Part shown: in pieces, positions 17,850 to 26,551 of the stretch
Numbering within the stretch: position 1 is the first letter of the stretch
Layout of the letters: each line of letters opens with the position of its first letter
From: Enemella dayhoffiae
GTDB lineage: Bacteria > Actinomycetota > Actinomycetes > Propionibacteriales > Propionibacteriaceae
Assembly (NCBI RefSeq): GCF_002250625.1
Contig: NZ_NMVQ01000012.1
Location: 248,001-312,000, forward strand
Direction of reading: 5' to 3'
DNA length: 64,000 nucleotides
Translations under genes and position numbers: made by a program
Notes under the pieces: generated by a model
The model's database searches: none
The model's input: only the letters and a program-made list of their open reading frames with translations
What the model was told of the DNA's origin: nothing

Positions 17850-19681
17850 AGCACTTCCTCGTCCCACTCGGGCGCCATGTCTCGGGCGATCTTGATGTCG
17901 TCGTTGCTGGTGCCGGCGGCGACCATCGGCCAGACCATGGCGTCTTTGTGCACCACGAACTCCACCACCACGGGCTGGTCGTTGATCGCCAACGCCTGCT
18001 CGATCACGTCGTCGACCTGGTCGCGGGACTCGGCGCGCAGGCCGACACAGCCCATCGCCTCGGCCAGCTTCTGGAAGTCCGGCACCCGCCACGACTTGAG
18101 GTCGGTGTTGGAGTAGCGGCCCTGATAGAACAGCGTCTGCCACTGCCGGACCATGCCGAGTGACTCGTTGTTGATCACCGCGATCTTGACCGGAATCCCT
18201 TCCAGGGCACAGGTGACGAGCTCCTGGTTGGTCATCTGGAAGCAGCCGTCGCCGTCGATCCCCCAGACCACCGAGTCGGGCTGGGCGACCTTGGCGCCCA
18301 TCGCCGCCGGCACGCAGTAGCCCATCGTGCCCAGGCCGCCGGAGTTCAGCCAGCGGCCCGGCTTCTCGAACGGCAGGAAGTGCGCGGCCCACATCTGGTG
18401 CTGCCCCACCCCGGAGGCCCAATAGGCGTCCGGTCCGGTCAGCTCGCCGATCCGCTGGATCACATACTGCGGGGAGAGGCTGCCGTCCTCGGGCTCGTCA
18501 TAGCCGGTCGGATATTTCTCCTTGACCCCCTTCAGGTACGCCGCCCACGCGGTGAAGTCGAGCTCGGAGCCGTCGCCGACCAGCTCGACGAGCAGGCGCA
18601 GCACCTCACGGCAGTCACCGACGATCGGTACGTCGGCCGTGCGGTTCTTGCCGATCTCGGCCGGGTCGATGTCGGCATGCACGACCTTGGCCAGTGGGGC
18701 GAAGGAGTCCAGCGCTCCGGTGACCCGGTCGTCGAAGCGGGTGCCGATGGCCAGCAGCAGGTCGGCCCGCTGCAGCGCACCGACGGCCGCCACCGAACCG
18801 TGCATGCCCGGCATCCCCATGTTCAGCTCGTGGCTGTCGGGGAAGGCGCCGCGGGCCATCAACGTTGTCACCACAGGGATTCCGGCCGCCTCGGCCAGGG
18901 CGCGCAGCTCCTGGTCGGCCTTCGCCTTGATCACCCCGCCACCGATGTAGAGCACCGGACGCTGCGACTCGCGCAGCAGCCGCGCCGCCTCCTTGACCTG
19001 CTTGTTGTGCGGTTTGATGGTCGGCCGATAGCCGGGCAGGTCCAGGGCCTTGGGCCAGACGAAGTCGAACTCCGCCTGCAGCGCGTCCTTGGTGACGTCC
19101 ACCAGCACCGGGCCGGGGCGTCCGGTGAGCGCGATGTGGAAGGCGGAGGCGACCGCCTCGGCGATGTCCTCGGGCCGGGTGACCAGGAAGTTGTGCTTGG
19201 TCACCGGCATGGTGATGCCGCGGATGTCCGCCTCCTGGAAGGCGTCGGTGCCGATGGCCTTGCTGCCCACCTGTCCGGTGATGGCGACGATCGGCACCGA
19301 GTCCATGTGCGCGTCCGCCAACGGGGTGACCAGGTTGGTCGCACCCGGGCCGGAGGTCGCCATGCAGACACCGACCTTGCCGGTGGCCACGGCGTACCCC
19401 TCGGCCGCGTGCCCTGCGCCCTGCTCGTGGCGGACCAGGATGTGGCGCATGGAGGAGTCGAAGAGCGGGTCGTAGGCCGGTAGGATCGCGCCACCGGGAA
19501 TTCCGAAGATCACCTCTACGCCGACCATCTCCAGAGAGCGGACCAAAGCCTGCGAACCGGTCATCCGCGTCGGCTCATCCGCCCGCTCCGGCTGCTGACC
19601 CGGCTGGTCCTGCTGGCTCGGGGCGCCTGGCCGGGGAGCCGGCCTGGCCGGCTTCGGTGCGGCCTCTTCGCTGACCCTCAT
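17846..19681 (-). CDS. ilvB: Acetolactate synthase large (catalytic) subunit
   Basis: This ThDP- and FAD-dependent enzyme of 611 residues condenses pyruvate with pyruvate or 2-oxobutyrate. It shows [14 protein letters not shown], the ThDP glutamate in [39 protein letters not shown], the FAD region and the C-terminal ThDP motif [16 protein letters not shown] to NNESLG. The N-terminus has about 40 Pro/Gln/Ala-rich residues before the fold begins at [13 protein letters not shown]. The start at ATG 19681 follows the attenuator region. Confidence 0.97.
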   Translation of the reverse strand: MRVSEEAAPKPARPAPRPGAPSQQDQPGQQPERADEPTRMTGSQALVRSLEMVGVEVIFGIPGGAILPAYDPLFDSSMRHILVRHEQGAGHAAEGYAVATGKVGVCMATSGPGATNLVTPLADAHMDSVPIVAITGQVGSKAIGTDAFQEADIRGITMPVTKHNFLVTRPEDIAEAVASAFHIALTGRPGPVLVDVTKDALQAEFDFVWPKALDLPGYRPTIKPHNKQVKEAARLLRESQRPVLYIGGGVIKAKADQELRALAEAAGIPVVTTLMARGAFPDSHELNMGMPGMHGSVAAVGALQRADLLLAIGTRFDDRVTGALDSFAPLAKVVHADIDPAEIGKNRTADVPIVGDCREVLRLLVELVGDGSELDFTAWAAYLKGVKEKYPTGYDEPEDGSLSPQYVIQRIGELTGPDAYWASGVGQHQMWAAHFLPFEKPGRWLNSGGLGTMGYCVPAAMGAKVAQPDSVVWGIDGDGCFQMTNQELVTCALEGIPVKIAVINNESLGMVRQWQTLFYQGRYSNTDLKSWRVPDFQKLAEAMGCVGLRAESRDQVDDVIEQALAINDQPVVVEFVVHKDAMVWPMVAAGTSNDDIKIARDMAPEWDEEVL

Positions 19682-19784
19682 GCTGTGTCCTCCACACACT
19701 CGCGTGTTCCGCCCCCACACCCTGTAGGGCCGGCGTCAACAGTCAGATTCTCGTCGCTTCTCCGCTGCCGGGATCTCCAGCAAC

Positions 19785-19856
19785 AAAAAACCCCCGCTGC
19801 CGGCTGGCAAACGAGGGAGCGTGTCGGTGGCGGGGGATCTTCCCCGACCGACACGC
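19785..19856 (-). promoter_or_regulatory. ilvB transcription attenuator: switching hairpin and terminator
   Basis: On the minus strand, arm 1 (19847-19856, starting at the last base of the leader stop codon) pairs perfectly over 10 bp with arm 2 (19819-19828), enclosing an inner GGGG/CCCC stem. Part of this hairpin, CCCCCGC (19830-19836), can instead pair with GCGGGGG (19791-19797), which is followed by six T residues: an intrinsic terminator. The two structures are mutually exclusive. A ribosome released at the leader stop would cover arm 1 and favour termination. A ribosome stalled on the Ile-Leu-Val-Ile codons would leave arm 1 free and block it (inference). Confidence 0.8.
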
Positions 19857-19888
19857 TAGGTGATTACGAGAATCTGGTACTGCTGCAC
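19856..19888 (-). CDS. ilvB leader peptide
   Basis: A short frame ends YQILVIT and stop, giving four consecutive branched-chain codons (ATT CTC GTA ATC) immediately before the attenuator hairpin. A GTG at 19886-19888 gives the ten-residue product VQQYQILVIT (initiator Met in practice), and it lies six bases after a -10 element, so a leaderless start fits. An in-frame ATG at 19904-19906 would give MRHRERVQQYQILVIT, but it lies within the promoter spacer and has no ribosome site. Confidence 0.8.
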   Translation of the reverse strand: MQQYQILVIT

Positions 19889-19923
19889 ACGTTCACGATG
19901 ACGCATGCTGTCAGTGGTGTCAA
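19889..19923 (-). promoter_or_regulatory. Promoter of the ilvB leader transcript
   Basis: On the minus strand TTGACA (19918-19923) and CATCGT (19895-19900) are separated by exactly 17 bases. Six bases follow before the GTG of the leader peptide. Confidence 0.7.
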
Positions 19924-20095
19924 CGCACGGACGCGATGTCTCAGGGACTGGACCGGAGGTCCGAGTCCCCGAGACACACGCACCTATCAGCCGGTGCCGG
20001 CGCCCATTGCGGCGTGCGCCCGCAGAGCCTTCGAGACTTCTCATTCGATGAGTAGGTTGGAGGTGCTCGACCATCCCCCGGCCAAGGAGCACGAA

Positions 20096-20641
20096 GTGCT
20101 GACCGAGTTCATCCGCGATCACGCCTTCACCATCGCCTGGTTCGGCCTGATGGCCTTCGTCTGGTTCGGCTGGGGGCAGGAGGATCCGCCGCCGGCCTGG
20201 CGGAAATGGCTGGGCATCGGTTCGGGTGTCGGCGTGCTGCTGGCCGGGTTGTTCGGTTTCGGGGTGTTTCGGCACTGGCGGGACGGGAGCGCGCTGGAGG
20301 GGCGCTATGAATGGTTCGGCATCCTGGTCGGACTGGAGGTCGTGGCCGCAGGTCTGGGTTGTGGCTACCTGTGGCGTACCCGTCGGAATCGCTGGATGGC
20401 GTGGTGGGTGGCGGTCGTGGTGGCCGCGCACTTCCTGCCCCTGGCGTTCTTCCTGAACGATGCGTCGATGGTGATCCTCGGCGTGATCCAGCTGGTGGCC
20501 CTGGCGGTGCTGGTGCCACGACTGCGCGGCGGGGCGTACGCCACCAGCCGCCTGGTCGGCCCGGTCATGGGGGTCAGTCTGGTCGGATTCGCGCTCGTGT
20601 CGACCGTGGCGTTCCTCAGCACCCGAGGCGCGCCCTGGTGA
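20096..20641 (+). CDS. Multi-pass membrane protein of unknown function
   Basis: The 181-residue product has about five hydrophobic segments (roughly residues 8-25, 39-60, 75-93, 105-130 and 150-172). I recognise no catalytic motif. The acidic/proline stretch GWGQEDPPPAWRKW lies after the first segment. I chose GTG 20096 because AAGGAG lies six bases upstream. An ATG at 20048 in the same frame has no such site. The 170 bases between the ilvB leader promoter and this start hold no other gene that I can support. Confidence 0.6.
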   Translation: MLTEFIRDHAFTIAWFGLMAFVWFGWGQEDPPPAWRKWLGIGSGVGVLLAGLFGFGVFRHWRDGSALEGRYEWFGILVGLEVVAAGLGCGYLWRTRRNRWMAWWVAVVVAAHFLPLAFFLNDASMVILGVIQLVALAVLVPRLRGGAYATSRLVGPVMGVSLVGFALVSTVAFLSTRGAPW

Positions 20642-20662
20642 GTCCCCTGCCGGACTGACCGT

Positions 20663-22501
20663 TCAGTCGACGTGGCGGACCGCGCCGTGGGAGGCCGGCA
20701 GGACCATTGAGGCGTACGCCCGCAGGGCCTTGGAGACCTCGCGCTCGCGACTGGCCGGCTGCCAGGGCAGCTCACCCTGCTCCGCGCGGCGACGCTCCAG
20801 CTCGGCGTCGTCGACGTTGAGCTGCAGCCTCCGGTTGTGGATGTCGATCTCGATCTCGTCGCCGTCGCGGACCAGGCCGATGGTGCCGCCGCCGGCGGCC
20901 TCCGGGGAGATGTGCCCGACGGAGATGCCCGAGGTGGCGCCGGAGAAGCGTCCGTCGGTGATCAGCGCGCAGCTCTTGCCGAGGCCGCGGCCCTTGAGGA
21001 ACGAGGTCGGATAGAGCATCTCCTGCATGCCCGGGCCACCCTTGGGTCCTTCGTAGCGGATCACCACCACGTGGCCGGGTTCGACCTGCTTGTTCAGGAT
21101 CTTCTCGACGGCCTCCTCCTGGGACTCCATCACGATCGCCTTGCCGACGAAGTGGAACAGTTCCTCATCGACACCCGCGGACTTGATCACCGCGCCGTCG
21201 GTGGCGAGGTTGCCGTAGAGGATCGCCAGCCCGCCGTCGGCGGTGTACGCGTGCTCCAGGTCGCGGATGCAGCCCTCGGCCTGGTCCAGGTCGAGCGAGT
21301 CCCACCGGTTCTGGGTGGAGAAAGCCTCGGTGGTGCGTACGCCGCCGGGGGCGGCGTGGAACAGCTCGGTCGCGGCCTCGGTCGCCTTCCCGCCGCGCAC
21401 GTCCCAGGCGTCCAGCCAGGACTGCAGGTCGTCGGAGTGGATCGTGTGCACCGAGTCGTCCAGCAGCCCGCCGCGGTTCAGCTCACCCAGGATGGCCGGG
21501 ATACCACCCGCCCGGTGCACGTCCTCGATGTGATACTTCGGCGAGTTCGGGGCCACCTTGGACAGGCACGGCACCTTCGTCGACAGGTCCTGGATGTCGG
21601 ACAGGGTGAAGTCGATCTCGCCCTCGATGGCCGCGGCCAGGGTGTGCAGAATCGTGTTGGTCGAGCCGCCCATGGCGATGTCCAGGCACATCGCGTTGCG
21701 GAACGCGGCCTTGTTGGCGATGTTGCGCGGCAGGACGCCCTCGTCGTCCTTCTCGTACCAGCGCCGGGCCAGGTCGACCACGCGGCGTCCCGCCTCCAGG
21801 AACAGCTCTCGGCGCGCCGCATGGGTGGCCAGGGTGGTGCCGTTGCCGGGCAGGGAAAGCCCGAGCGCCTCGGTCAGGCAGTTCATCGAATTGGCGGTGA
21901 ACATCCCCGAACAGGAACCACAGGTCGGACACGCCGAACGCTCCAGCTCGTCCACCCCCGCCTGGCCGATCTGGTCGTTGGCGGTGGCCGCCATCGCGGT
22001 GGCCAGATCGGTCGACGGGTACGCCACCCCGTCGGCGACGAACGCCTTGCCGGCCTCCATCGGGCCGCCGGAGACGAACACGACCGGGATGTTCAGCCGG
22101 AGCGCGGCCATCAGCATGCCCGGGGTGATCTTGTCGCAGTTGGAGATGCAGACCAGGGCATCGGCGCAGTGCGCGTTCACCATGTATTCGACCGCGTCGG
22201 CGATCAGTTCCCTGCTGGGCAAGGAATAGAGCATGCCGCCGTGGCCCATCGCGATCCCGTCGTCGACGGCGATCGTGTTGAACTCCTTGGCCACCCCGCC
22301 GGCCTCGGCGACCGCGCCGGCGACCAGCTGGCCCATGTCCTTCAGGTGCACGTGGCCGGGCACGAACTGGGTGAACGAGTTGGCGATCGCGACGATCGGC
22401 TTGCCGAAGTCCTCGTCGACCATGCCGGTGGCCCGCCACAGCGAACGGGCACCGGCCATGTTGCGGCCGTGGGTGGTGGTACGGGAACGCAGTGCGGGCA
22501 T
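20663..22501 (-). CDS. ilvD: Dihydroxy-acid dehydratase
   Basis: This iron-sulfur enzyme of 612 residues dehydrates 2,3-dihydroxy-isovalerate and -methylvalerate to the oxo acids that IlvE aminates. The three cluster-type cysteines are in [13 protein letters not shown] and [63 protein letters not shown] and [11 protein letters not shown] are also present. ATG 22501 has an AGGAG site upstream. It is transcribed separately from ilvBNC, the two being separated by a plus-strand membrane gene. Confidence 0.97.
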   Translation of the reverse strand: MPALRSRTTTHGRNMAGARSLWRATGMVDEDFGKPIVAIANSFTQFVPGHVHLKDMGQLVAGAVAEAGGVAKEFNTIAVDDGIAMGHGGMLYSLPSRELIADAVEYMVNAHCADALVCISNCDKITPGMLMAALRLNIPVVFVSGGPMEAGKAFVADGVAYPSTDLATAMAATANDQIGQAGVDELERSACPTCGSCSGMFTANSMNCLTEALGLSLPGNGTTLATHAARRELFLEAGRRVVDLARRWYEKDDEGVLPRNIANKAAFRNAMCLDIAMGGSTNTILHTLAAAIEGEIDFTLSDIQDLSTKVPCLSKVAPNSPKYHIEDVHRAGGIPAILGELNRGGLLDDSVHTIHSDDLQSWLDAWDVRGGKATEAATELFHAAPGGVRTTEAFSTQNRWDSLDLDQAEGCIRDLEHAYTADGGLAILYGNLATDGAVIKSAGVDEELFHFVGKAIVMESQEEAVEKILNKQVEPGHVVVIRYEGPKGGPGMQEMLYPTSFLKGRGLGKSCALITDGRFSGATSGISVGHISPEAAGGGTIGLVRDGDEIEIDIHNRRLQLNVDDAELERRRAEQGELPWQPASREREVSKALRAYASMVLPASHGAVRHVD

Positions 22502-22525
22502 GACGACTCCTAAGTCCTTCTCGCG

Positions 22526-22539
22526 TACCCTCGAGGGTA
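22526..22539. promoter_or_regulatory. Perfect 14-bp palindrome upstream of ilvD
   Basis: TACCCTCGAGGGTA reads identically on both strands, 25 bases upstream of the ilvD start and within its probable promoter or 5' leader. It could be a regulator site. The rest of the gap 22540-22632 shows nothing specific. Confidence 0.4.
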
Positions 22540-22632
22540 GGCGTTGCCGTCGACATCCGACAGCGCCGCCCAGCATGCGACCAGCAGCGCGGCTTCGGGA
22601 CAGTCCTCAGGGCGGTCCGTTCCGGCGTACGC

Positions 22633-23532
22633 CTAACCCTCGAGGAAGGCGGCCACCTCGGCGATGTAGCCGGGCCGGTCGGCGAAGTAGGCCCCGCAGT
22701 GCCCGACGCCCTCGACGACGCGCAACTCGCTCGGCTGCCCGGCGGCCGCGGTGAGTCGGTGGGCGTGCTCGATCGGAATGATCGTGTCCTCGGTGCCGTG
22801 GAACATCAGCAGCGGTCGCGGGGCGATCCGGTCGACCACCTCGACCGGCTGCACCTCACCGAATCGGTAGCCGTAGCGCAGCCGGGTCGCATGGTCGGCG
22901 AGCATCACCAACGGGACCGGCGGCAGCCGCAGCGAGCGGGCCGCGGCCGAGATCACCCCGTGCATGTCCGCGAACGACGAGTCGGCCACCACCCGCCGCA
23001 CCCGCTCGTCACGGGCCGCGACCATGATCGACACCGCGGCGCCCATCGAGAACCCGACCAGGCAGATCTCGGCGTCCGGCCGGCGCCGGGACACCCAGTC
23101 GATCGCCGCGTCCAGATCCTGCTGCTCGTAGTGCGCCAACGACTGAGGCCCGTCGGCGGACTCGCCGTTGCCACGGAAGTCGAACAGCAGCACGGAATTG
23201 CCGGCCCGGTACAACCCAGGGCCGATGCCGAGCATGTCGGCCTTGTTGCCCCGATGTCCGTGACAGCAGATCACCACCCGCTCCGAGCCCGGGTGCTCCA
23301 GCCACCAGCCGGCGAGCCGGGTCCTGTCGGCCGCGTCGAACGAGACGTCCTCGCTGGCCTCGGCCAGCCCGACCTCGAAGGGGGTGAACCCATAGTCCAG
23401 CTCCGGACGCTGTGGCCCGCTGATCTGTCGGGCGGCGGCCAGCGCACCGGCGGCGGCACCGAGCGCGGTGACGGTCGTCGCCGCGGCGCCCAGGGTGGCC
23501 GAGACGGTGGCAGTACGGCGAGTCAGTCGCAT
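22633..23532 (-). CDS. Alpha/beta hydrolase with N-terminal membrane anchor
   Basis: This 299-residue protein begins with a basic stretch and an Ala-rich hydrophobic segment (about residues 8-32), a signal anchor or uncleaved signal. The hydrolase fold has VVICCHGHRGNKADM (oxyanion region), the nucleophile in LVGFSMGAA, the acid in FHGTEDTIIP and the histidine in VEGVGHCGAY. It resembles the BEM46/YqkD-like serine hydrolases; the substrate is unknown. It is transcribed from its own probable leaderless promoter, which overlaps the end of the preceding glycosyltransferase-like gene. Confidence 0.8.
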   Translation of the reverse strand: MRLTRRTATVSATLGAAATTVTALGAAAGALAAARQISGPQRPELDYGFTPFEVGLAEASEDVSFDAADRTRLAGWWLEHPGSERVVICCHGHRGNKADMLGIGPGLYRAGNSVLLFDFRGNGESADGPQSLAHYEQQDLDAAIDWVSRRRPDAEICLVGFSMGAAVSIMVAARDERVRRVVADSSFADMHGVISAAARSLRLPPVPLVMLADHATRLRYGYRFGEVQPVEVVDRIAPRPLLMFHGTEDTIIPIEHAHRLTAAAGQPSELRVVEGVGHCGAYFADRPGYIAEVAAFLEG

Positions 23533-23545
23533 GGGGCCGATCCTA
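23533..23545 (-). promoter_or_regulatory. Leaderless-type promoter of the alpha/beta hydrolase gene
   Basis: TAGGAT (23540-23545, minus strand) is seven bases before the ATG, with a C/G-rich spacer and no ribosome site. The hexamer overlaps the stop codon of the upstream gene. Confidence 0.55.
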
Positions 23546-24628
23546 GGACCGTCCGGGCAGCAGCACCCGCGGGCCACGATCGAGGACCAGGAAGCCGATC
23601 ATCGCCAGCAGCAGCAGGGCTCCCAGCATCGGCAGCACCGCGTGCAGCACGGTCGGGGCCGGTGCCGGTGCGCCGACCGCGAACCGCTGGAGCGACCCAC
23701 CCACGGCGGCCCAGCCGGCGTACGCCAGGCCGAGCCCGGCCAGCCAGCCGGGCAGACCGCGCCCGGATTTCCGAGTGGGGGAAGGGGTTTCGCGCCAACG
23801 GCGAGCCGCCTGGAGGGCGCCGACCCCGACCAGCAGAGCCCAGCCGTGGCGACCCAGTGACACCGATCCGGCCAGACAGGTCGCGACGCCGACCATCCCC
23901 ACCGCGAGGACTCCCTCACCGATCCGGTGCAGGCCGACCGCCGCGCCGAGTCCCAGCAGGGCCACCAGCAGCCCGATCAGGTGACCCGACCACGCCAGTT
24001 CCCCCCACGCCAGCTCCCCTGCCCGGGCGGCGACTCGGGGCCGCAGCGCAACCCCCAGAGCGCTGAACGCAACCGTCGCGATGCCGCCGACGAGTGCCAC
24101 CCGCCACCGGGCGGTGAATGCGGCGTACCCGAGGAAGAGCAGGTTGATCGGGTGGATGCTCACGGCGAGACCGGTGGCCACCCCGCGCGGCAGCCAGCGC
24201 CGCTCCCCCACTGCGCGCGGCAGCAGGTCGCCCACCACCAGGGCGAGCAGCAGGGTGCCGAGCTGGCCGGCGCCGAGAACGACCCGGAACGGTTCGGCCA
24301 CCACCAGCAGTCCCGCGCTGAGCAGCCCCAGCGGCAGGCCGCGGCGCACCCCCGCACGAGCCAGCACCAGCCGCTGCGCCAGGGCCGTCAGCAGCGCCCA
24401 GACCGGCCGCGCCAACCACGTCGGCAGCAGCGAGAGCGGTGCGCGCAACAGCCACTCCACCGGCGTCGCCCGCTCCGCCGTGGCGACGGGCCAGGGATCC
24501 CCGCCCGCGAGGCGCAGGAGCAGCAGCCCCACGACCACTGCCGGCGCGATCTCCAGCAGCCAGCGCCGCATCCGCTCCGGACGTCCCAGCGCGGCGGCGG
24601 CCCGTTCCGCCTCGCTGAGGCGGTTCAC
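23543..24628 (-). CDS. Integral membrane protein, GT87-like (DUF2029) glycosyltransferase candidate
   Basis: The 361-residue protein has about ten hydrophobic segments. The central stretch LGAGQLGTLLLALVVGDLL, a basic loop, WLPRGVATGLAVSIHPINLLFLGYAAFTARW matches the shape of polyprenyl-phosphate-mannose-dependent mannosyltransferases. In the usual family, however, the positions are GQ-Val/Ile-Asn and Ile-Lys where this has GQLG and SIHP. The family assignment is therefore tentative and the protein may be inactive or divergent. Its start overlaps the stop of the D-2-hydroxyacid dehydrogenase gene by four bases. Confidence 0.55.
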   Translation of the reverse strand: MNRLSEAERAAAALGRPERMRRWLLEIAPAVVVGLLLLRLAGGDPWPVATAERATPVEWLLRAPLSLLPTWLARPVWALLTALAQRLVLARAGVRRGLPLGLLSAGLLVVAEPFRVVLGAGQLGTLLLALVVGDLLPRAVGERRWLPRGVATGLAVSIHPINLLFLGYAAFTARWRVALVGGIATVAFSALGVALRPRVAARAGELAWGELAWSGHLIGLLVALLGLGAAVGLHRIGEGVLAVGMVGVATCLAGSVSLGRHGWALLVGVGALQAARRWRETPSPTRKSGRGLPGWLAGLGLAYAGWAAVGGSLQRFAVGAPAPAPTVLHAVLPMLGALLLLAMIGFLVLDRGPRVLLPGRS

Positions 24629-25563
24629 AGGACCCGGTTCTCCAGGTTTTCACCGGCCGCCCAGTGCCGCAGCTGGCGCCCGATCAGGGCGTTGGCGCGG
24701 GGCTCGAAGGCGGTCGACGGTCCGCCGGTGTGCGGCGCGATCAGTACGCCGGGACTGCGCCACAGCGGATGGTCGGCCGGCAGCGGCTCGGGGTCGGTCA
24801 CGTCAAGGGCCGCACGGAGCCGGCCACTGCTGGTCTCGGCGACCAACGCCTCGGTGTCGACGATCGGGCCGCGGGCGACGTTGACCACCAGGGCCCCGTC
24901 GGGCAACAGGGCCAGCCGGCGGGCGTCGAGCAACCCGCGGGTGGCGTCGTTGAGCGGGCAGATCACGAACACCACATCGGTTTCCGGCAACAGCTCGTCG
25001 AGCTCGTCGATGCCGTGGATGTTGTCGCGGGCCCGGGAGGCGACCCGGGTGATCGACGCCGGCTCCATCGGCTCGAGCCGCCGTTCGATCGCCTTGCCGA
25101 TCGAGCCGTAGCCGAGGATCAGCGCCCGCTGGTCGGCCAGCGAACGGCCCAGCGGACCACGGTCCCAGGTGCCGTCGGGCATGTTCCGGGCGTACACGTC
25201 GAGCTGACGGCCCTGCGCCAGCGCCAACCCGATGGCCAGTTCGGCGGTCGAGGTGTCGTGCACTCCGGCGGCGTTGCACAGCGCGACCCCGTCCGGGATC
25301 AGCTCCGGGACGCCGTCGTAGCCGGCCATGTTGAGCTGCACCACCTCGAGGGAGGTCATCTCCTTGGCCCGGCTCAGCCCCTTGTTGCCGGTGAGATAGG
25401 GAACCACCAGAAAGCCCACCTCGGCGATGGAGTCGGGCCACGGGTCGTCGGGGTCGACGAACGGCGCGAAACCGACCCCGTCGGGGAGGCCGCCGAGGGC
25501 CGCCTCGGCCTCCTCCCGGGTCTGGAACGGCAACCAGGCGAGTCGCTGCTTCGGATCAGGCAT
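24625..25563 (-). CDS. D-2-hydroxyacid dehydrogenase family protein
   Basis: This NAD(P)-dependent oxidoreductase of 312 residues interconverts a 2-hydroxy and a 2-oxo acid. The nucleotide-binding motif is [16 protein letters not shown] near residue 147. The catalytic Arg is in [10 protein letters not shown], the Glu in DVTDPEPLP and the His in IAPHTGG. The substrate is not evident; phosphoglycerate-, glyoxylate- and hydroxypyruvate-type activities all occur in this family. The ATG at 25563 lies inside the hisF 3' end, so it is coupled to hisF. An in-frame GTG six bases upstream is possible. Confidence 0.85.
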   Translation of the reverse strand: MPDPKQRLAWLPFQTREEAEAALGGLPDGVGFAPFVDPDDPWPDSIAEVGFLVVPYLTGNKGLSRAKEMTSLEVVQLNMAGYDGVPELIPDGVALCNAAGVHDTSTAELAIGLALAQGRQLDVYARNMPDGTWDRGPLGRSLADQRALILGYGSIGKAIERRLEPMEPASITRVASRARDNIHGIDELDELLPETDVVFVICPLNDATRGLLDARRLALLPDGALVVNVARGPIVDTEALVAETSSGRLRAALDVTDPEPLPADHPLWRSPGVLIAPHTGGPSTAFEPRANALIGRQLRHWAAGENLENRVL

Positions 25564-26368
25564 GAGCACCTCCGGTGTGGCGGCTGGGAAGGGTTGTGGT
25601 GGCAGGGATTCGGACGGCGAAGCCGGCCTCGGCGAGCTCGTGCTTGACCTCGGCGACGCTGACCGTGCCGAAGTGGAAGACGCTGGCCGCGAGCACCGCG
25701 TCGGCCCCGGCGCGGGCGGCGTCCACGAAGTGGGCAGCGGTGCCGGCGCCCCCGGAGGCGATCACCGGGACGTCGACGACGCGGCGTACCGCCTCGATCA
25801 TGGCGAGGTCGAAGCCGGCGTTGGTGCCGTCGGCGTCCATCGAGTTGAGCAGGATCTCCCCGGCACCCAGGTCCACCGCCTGCCGCGCCCACTCCAGCGC
25901 GTCCAACCCGGCGGAGGTGCGGCCGCCGTGGGTGGTCACGCCGAAGCCCGAGGGCTGCCCGGACTCGCGGCGGGCGTCGACCGACAGCACCAGCACCTGG
26001 TTGCCGAAGCGGCGGGTGATCTCGGCGATCAGCTCAGGCCGGCGAATGGCGGCAGTGTTCACCCCGACCTTGTCGGCCCCGTGCCGGAGCAGGTCGTCGA
26101 CGTCTTCCACCGAGGCGATTCCACCCCCCACGGTGAGCGGGATGAACACGGTCTCGGCGGTGCGAGCCACCACCTCGCGGGTGGTCGCGCGTCCCTCGTG
26201 GGAGGCCGAGATGTCGAGGAAGGTCAGCTCGTCGATGCCCGCCGCGTCGTAGGCCAGCCCCAGCTCGACGGGGTCCCCGGCGTCGCGCAGGTTGGTGAAG
26301 TTGACGCCCTTCACCACGCGCCCGTCGTGGACGTCGAGGCAGGCGATGATGCGTACGGCCAGGCTCAT
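25556..26368 (-). CDS. hisF: Imidazole glycerol phosphate synthase, cyclase subunit
   Basis: This TIM-barrel subunit of 270 residues uses ammonia from HisH to form imidazole glycerol phosphate and AICAR in histidine synthesis. The catalytic aspartates are in [15 protein letters not shown] (residues 7-21) and VLSVDARR near residue 130. [13 protein letters not shown] and [16 protein letters not shown] are the phosphate-binding loops. No hisH, hisA or hisI gene lies in the window. It heads a three-gene minus-strand unit. Confidence 0.95.
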   Translation of the reverse strand: MSLAVRIIACLDVHDGRVVKGVNFTNLRDAGDPVELGLAYDAAGIDELTFLDISASHEGRATTREVVARTAETVFIPLTVGGGIASVEDVDDLLRHGADKVGVNTAAIRRPELIAEITRRFGNQVLVLSVDARRESGQPSGFGVTTHGGRTSAGLDALEWARQAVDLGAGEILLNSMDADGTNAGFDLAMIEAVRRVVDVPVIASGGAGTAAHFVDAARAGADAVLAASVFHFGTVSVAEVKHELAEAGFAVRIPATTTLPSRHTGGAHA

Positions 26369-26380
26369 GCCCCCATCTTG
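26369..26380 (-). promoter_or_regulatory. Leaderless-type promoter of hisF
   Basis: CAAGAT (26375-26380, minus strand) precedes the ATG by six bases, with no ribosome site. Confidence 0.5.
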
Positions 26381-26454
26381 CCCGACCGCCGACCCCGCAC
26401 CGATCGTCTGGACGGGTCATCCAGCGAGACGGTCACGGCAGCGACGCGACTCCG

Positions 26455-26504
26455 CAACAATCGGATCGTAGATTGTTGACAACATTGGTGCATGCGGATG
26501 CAAT
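26455..26504 (+). promoter_or_regulatory. Promoter and operator-like repeats of the amino acid ABC transporter operon
   Basis: TTGACA at 26476-26481 and TGCAAT at 26499-26504 are spaced by 17 bases. An inverted repeat CAACAATC (26455-26462) / GATTGTTG (26471-26478) overlaps the -35. A second one, TGCAT-GCGG-ATGCA, sits just before the -10. Both look like repressor sites; the regulator is unknown. Confidence 0.6.
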
Positions 26505-26551
26505 ACCAGCGCAACGGACCGCCCTTGAGCGGCCATCTGGGAGGAACCTCT

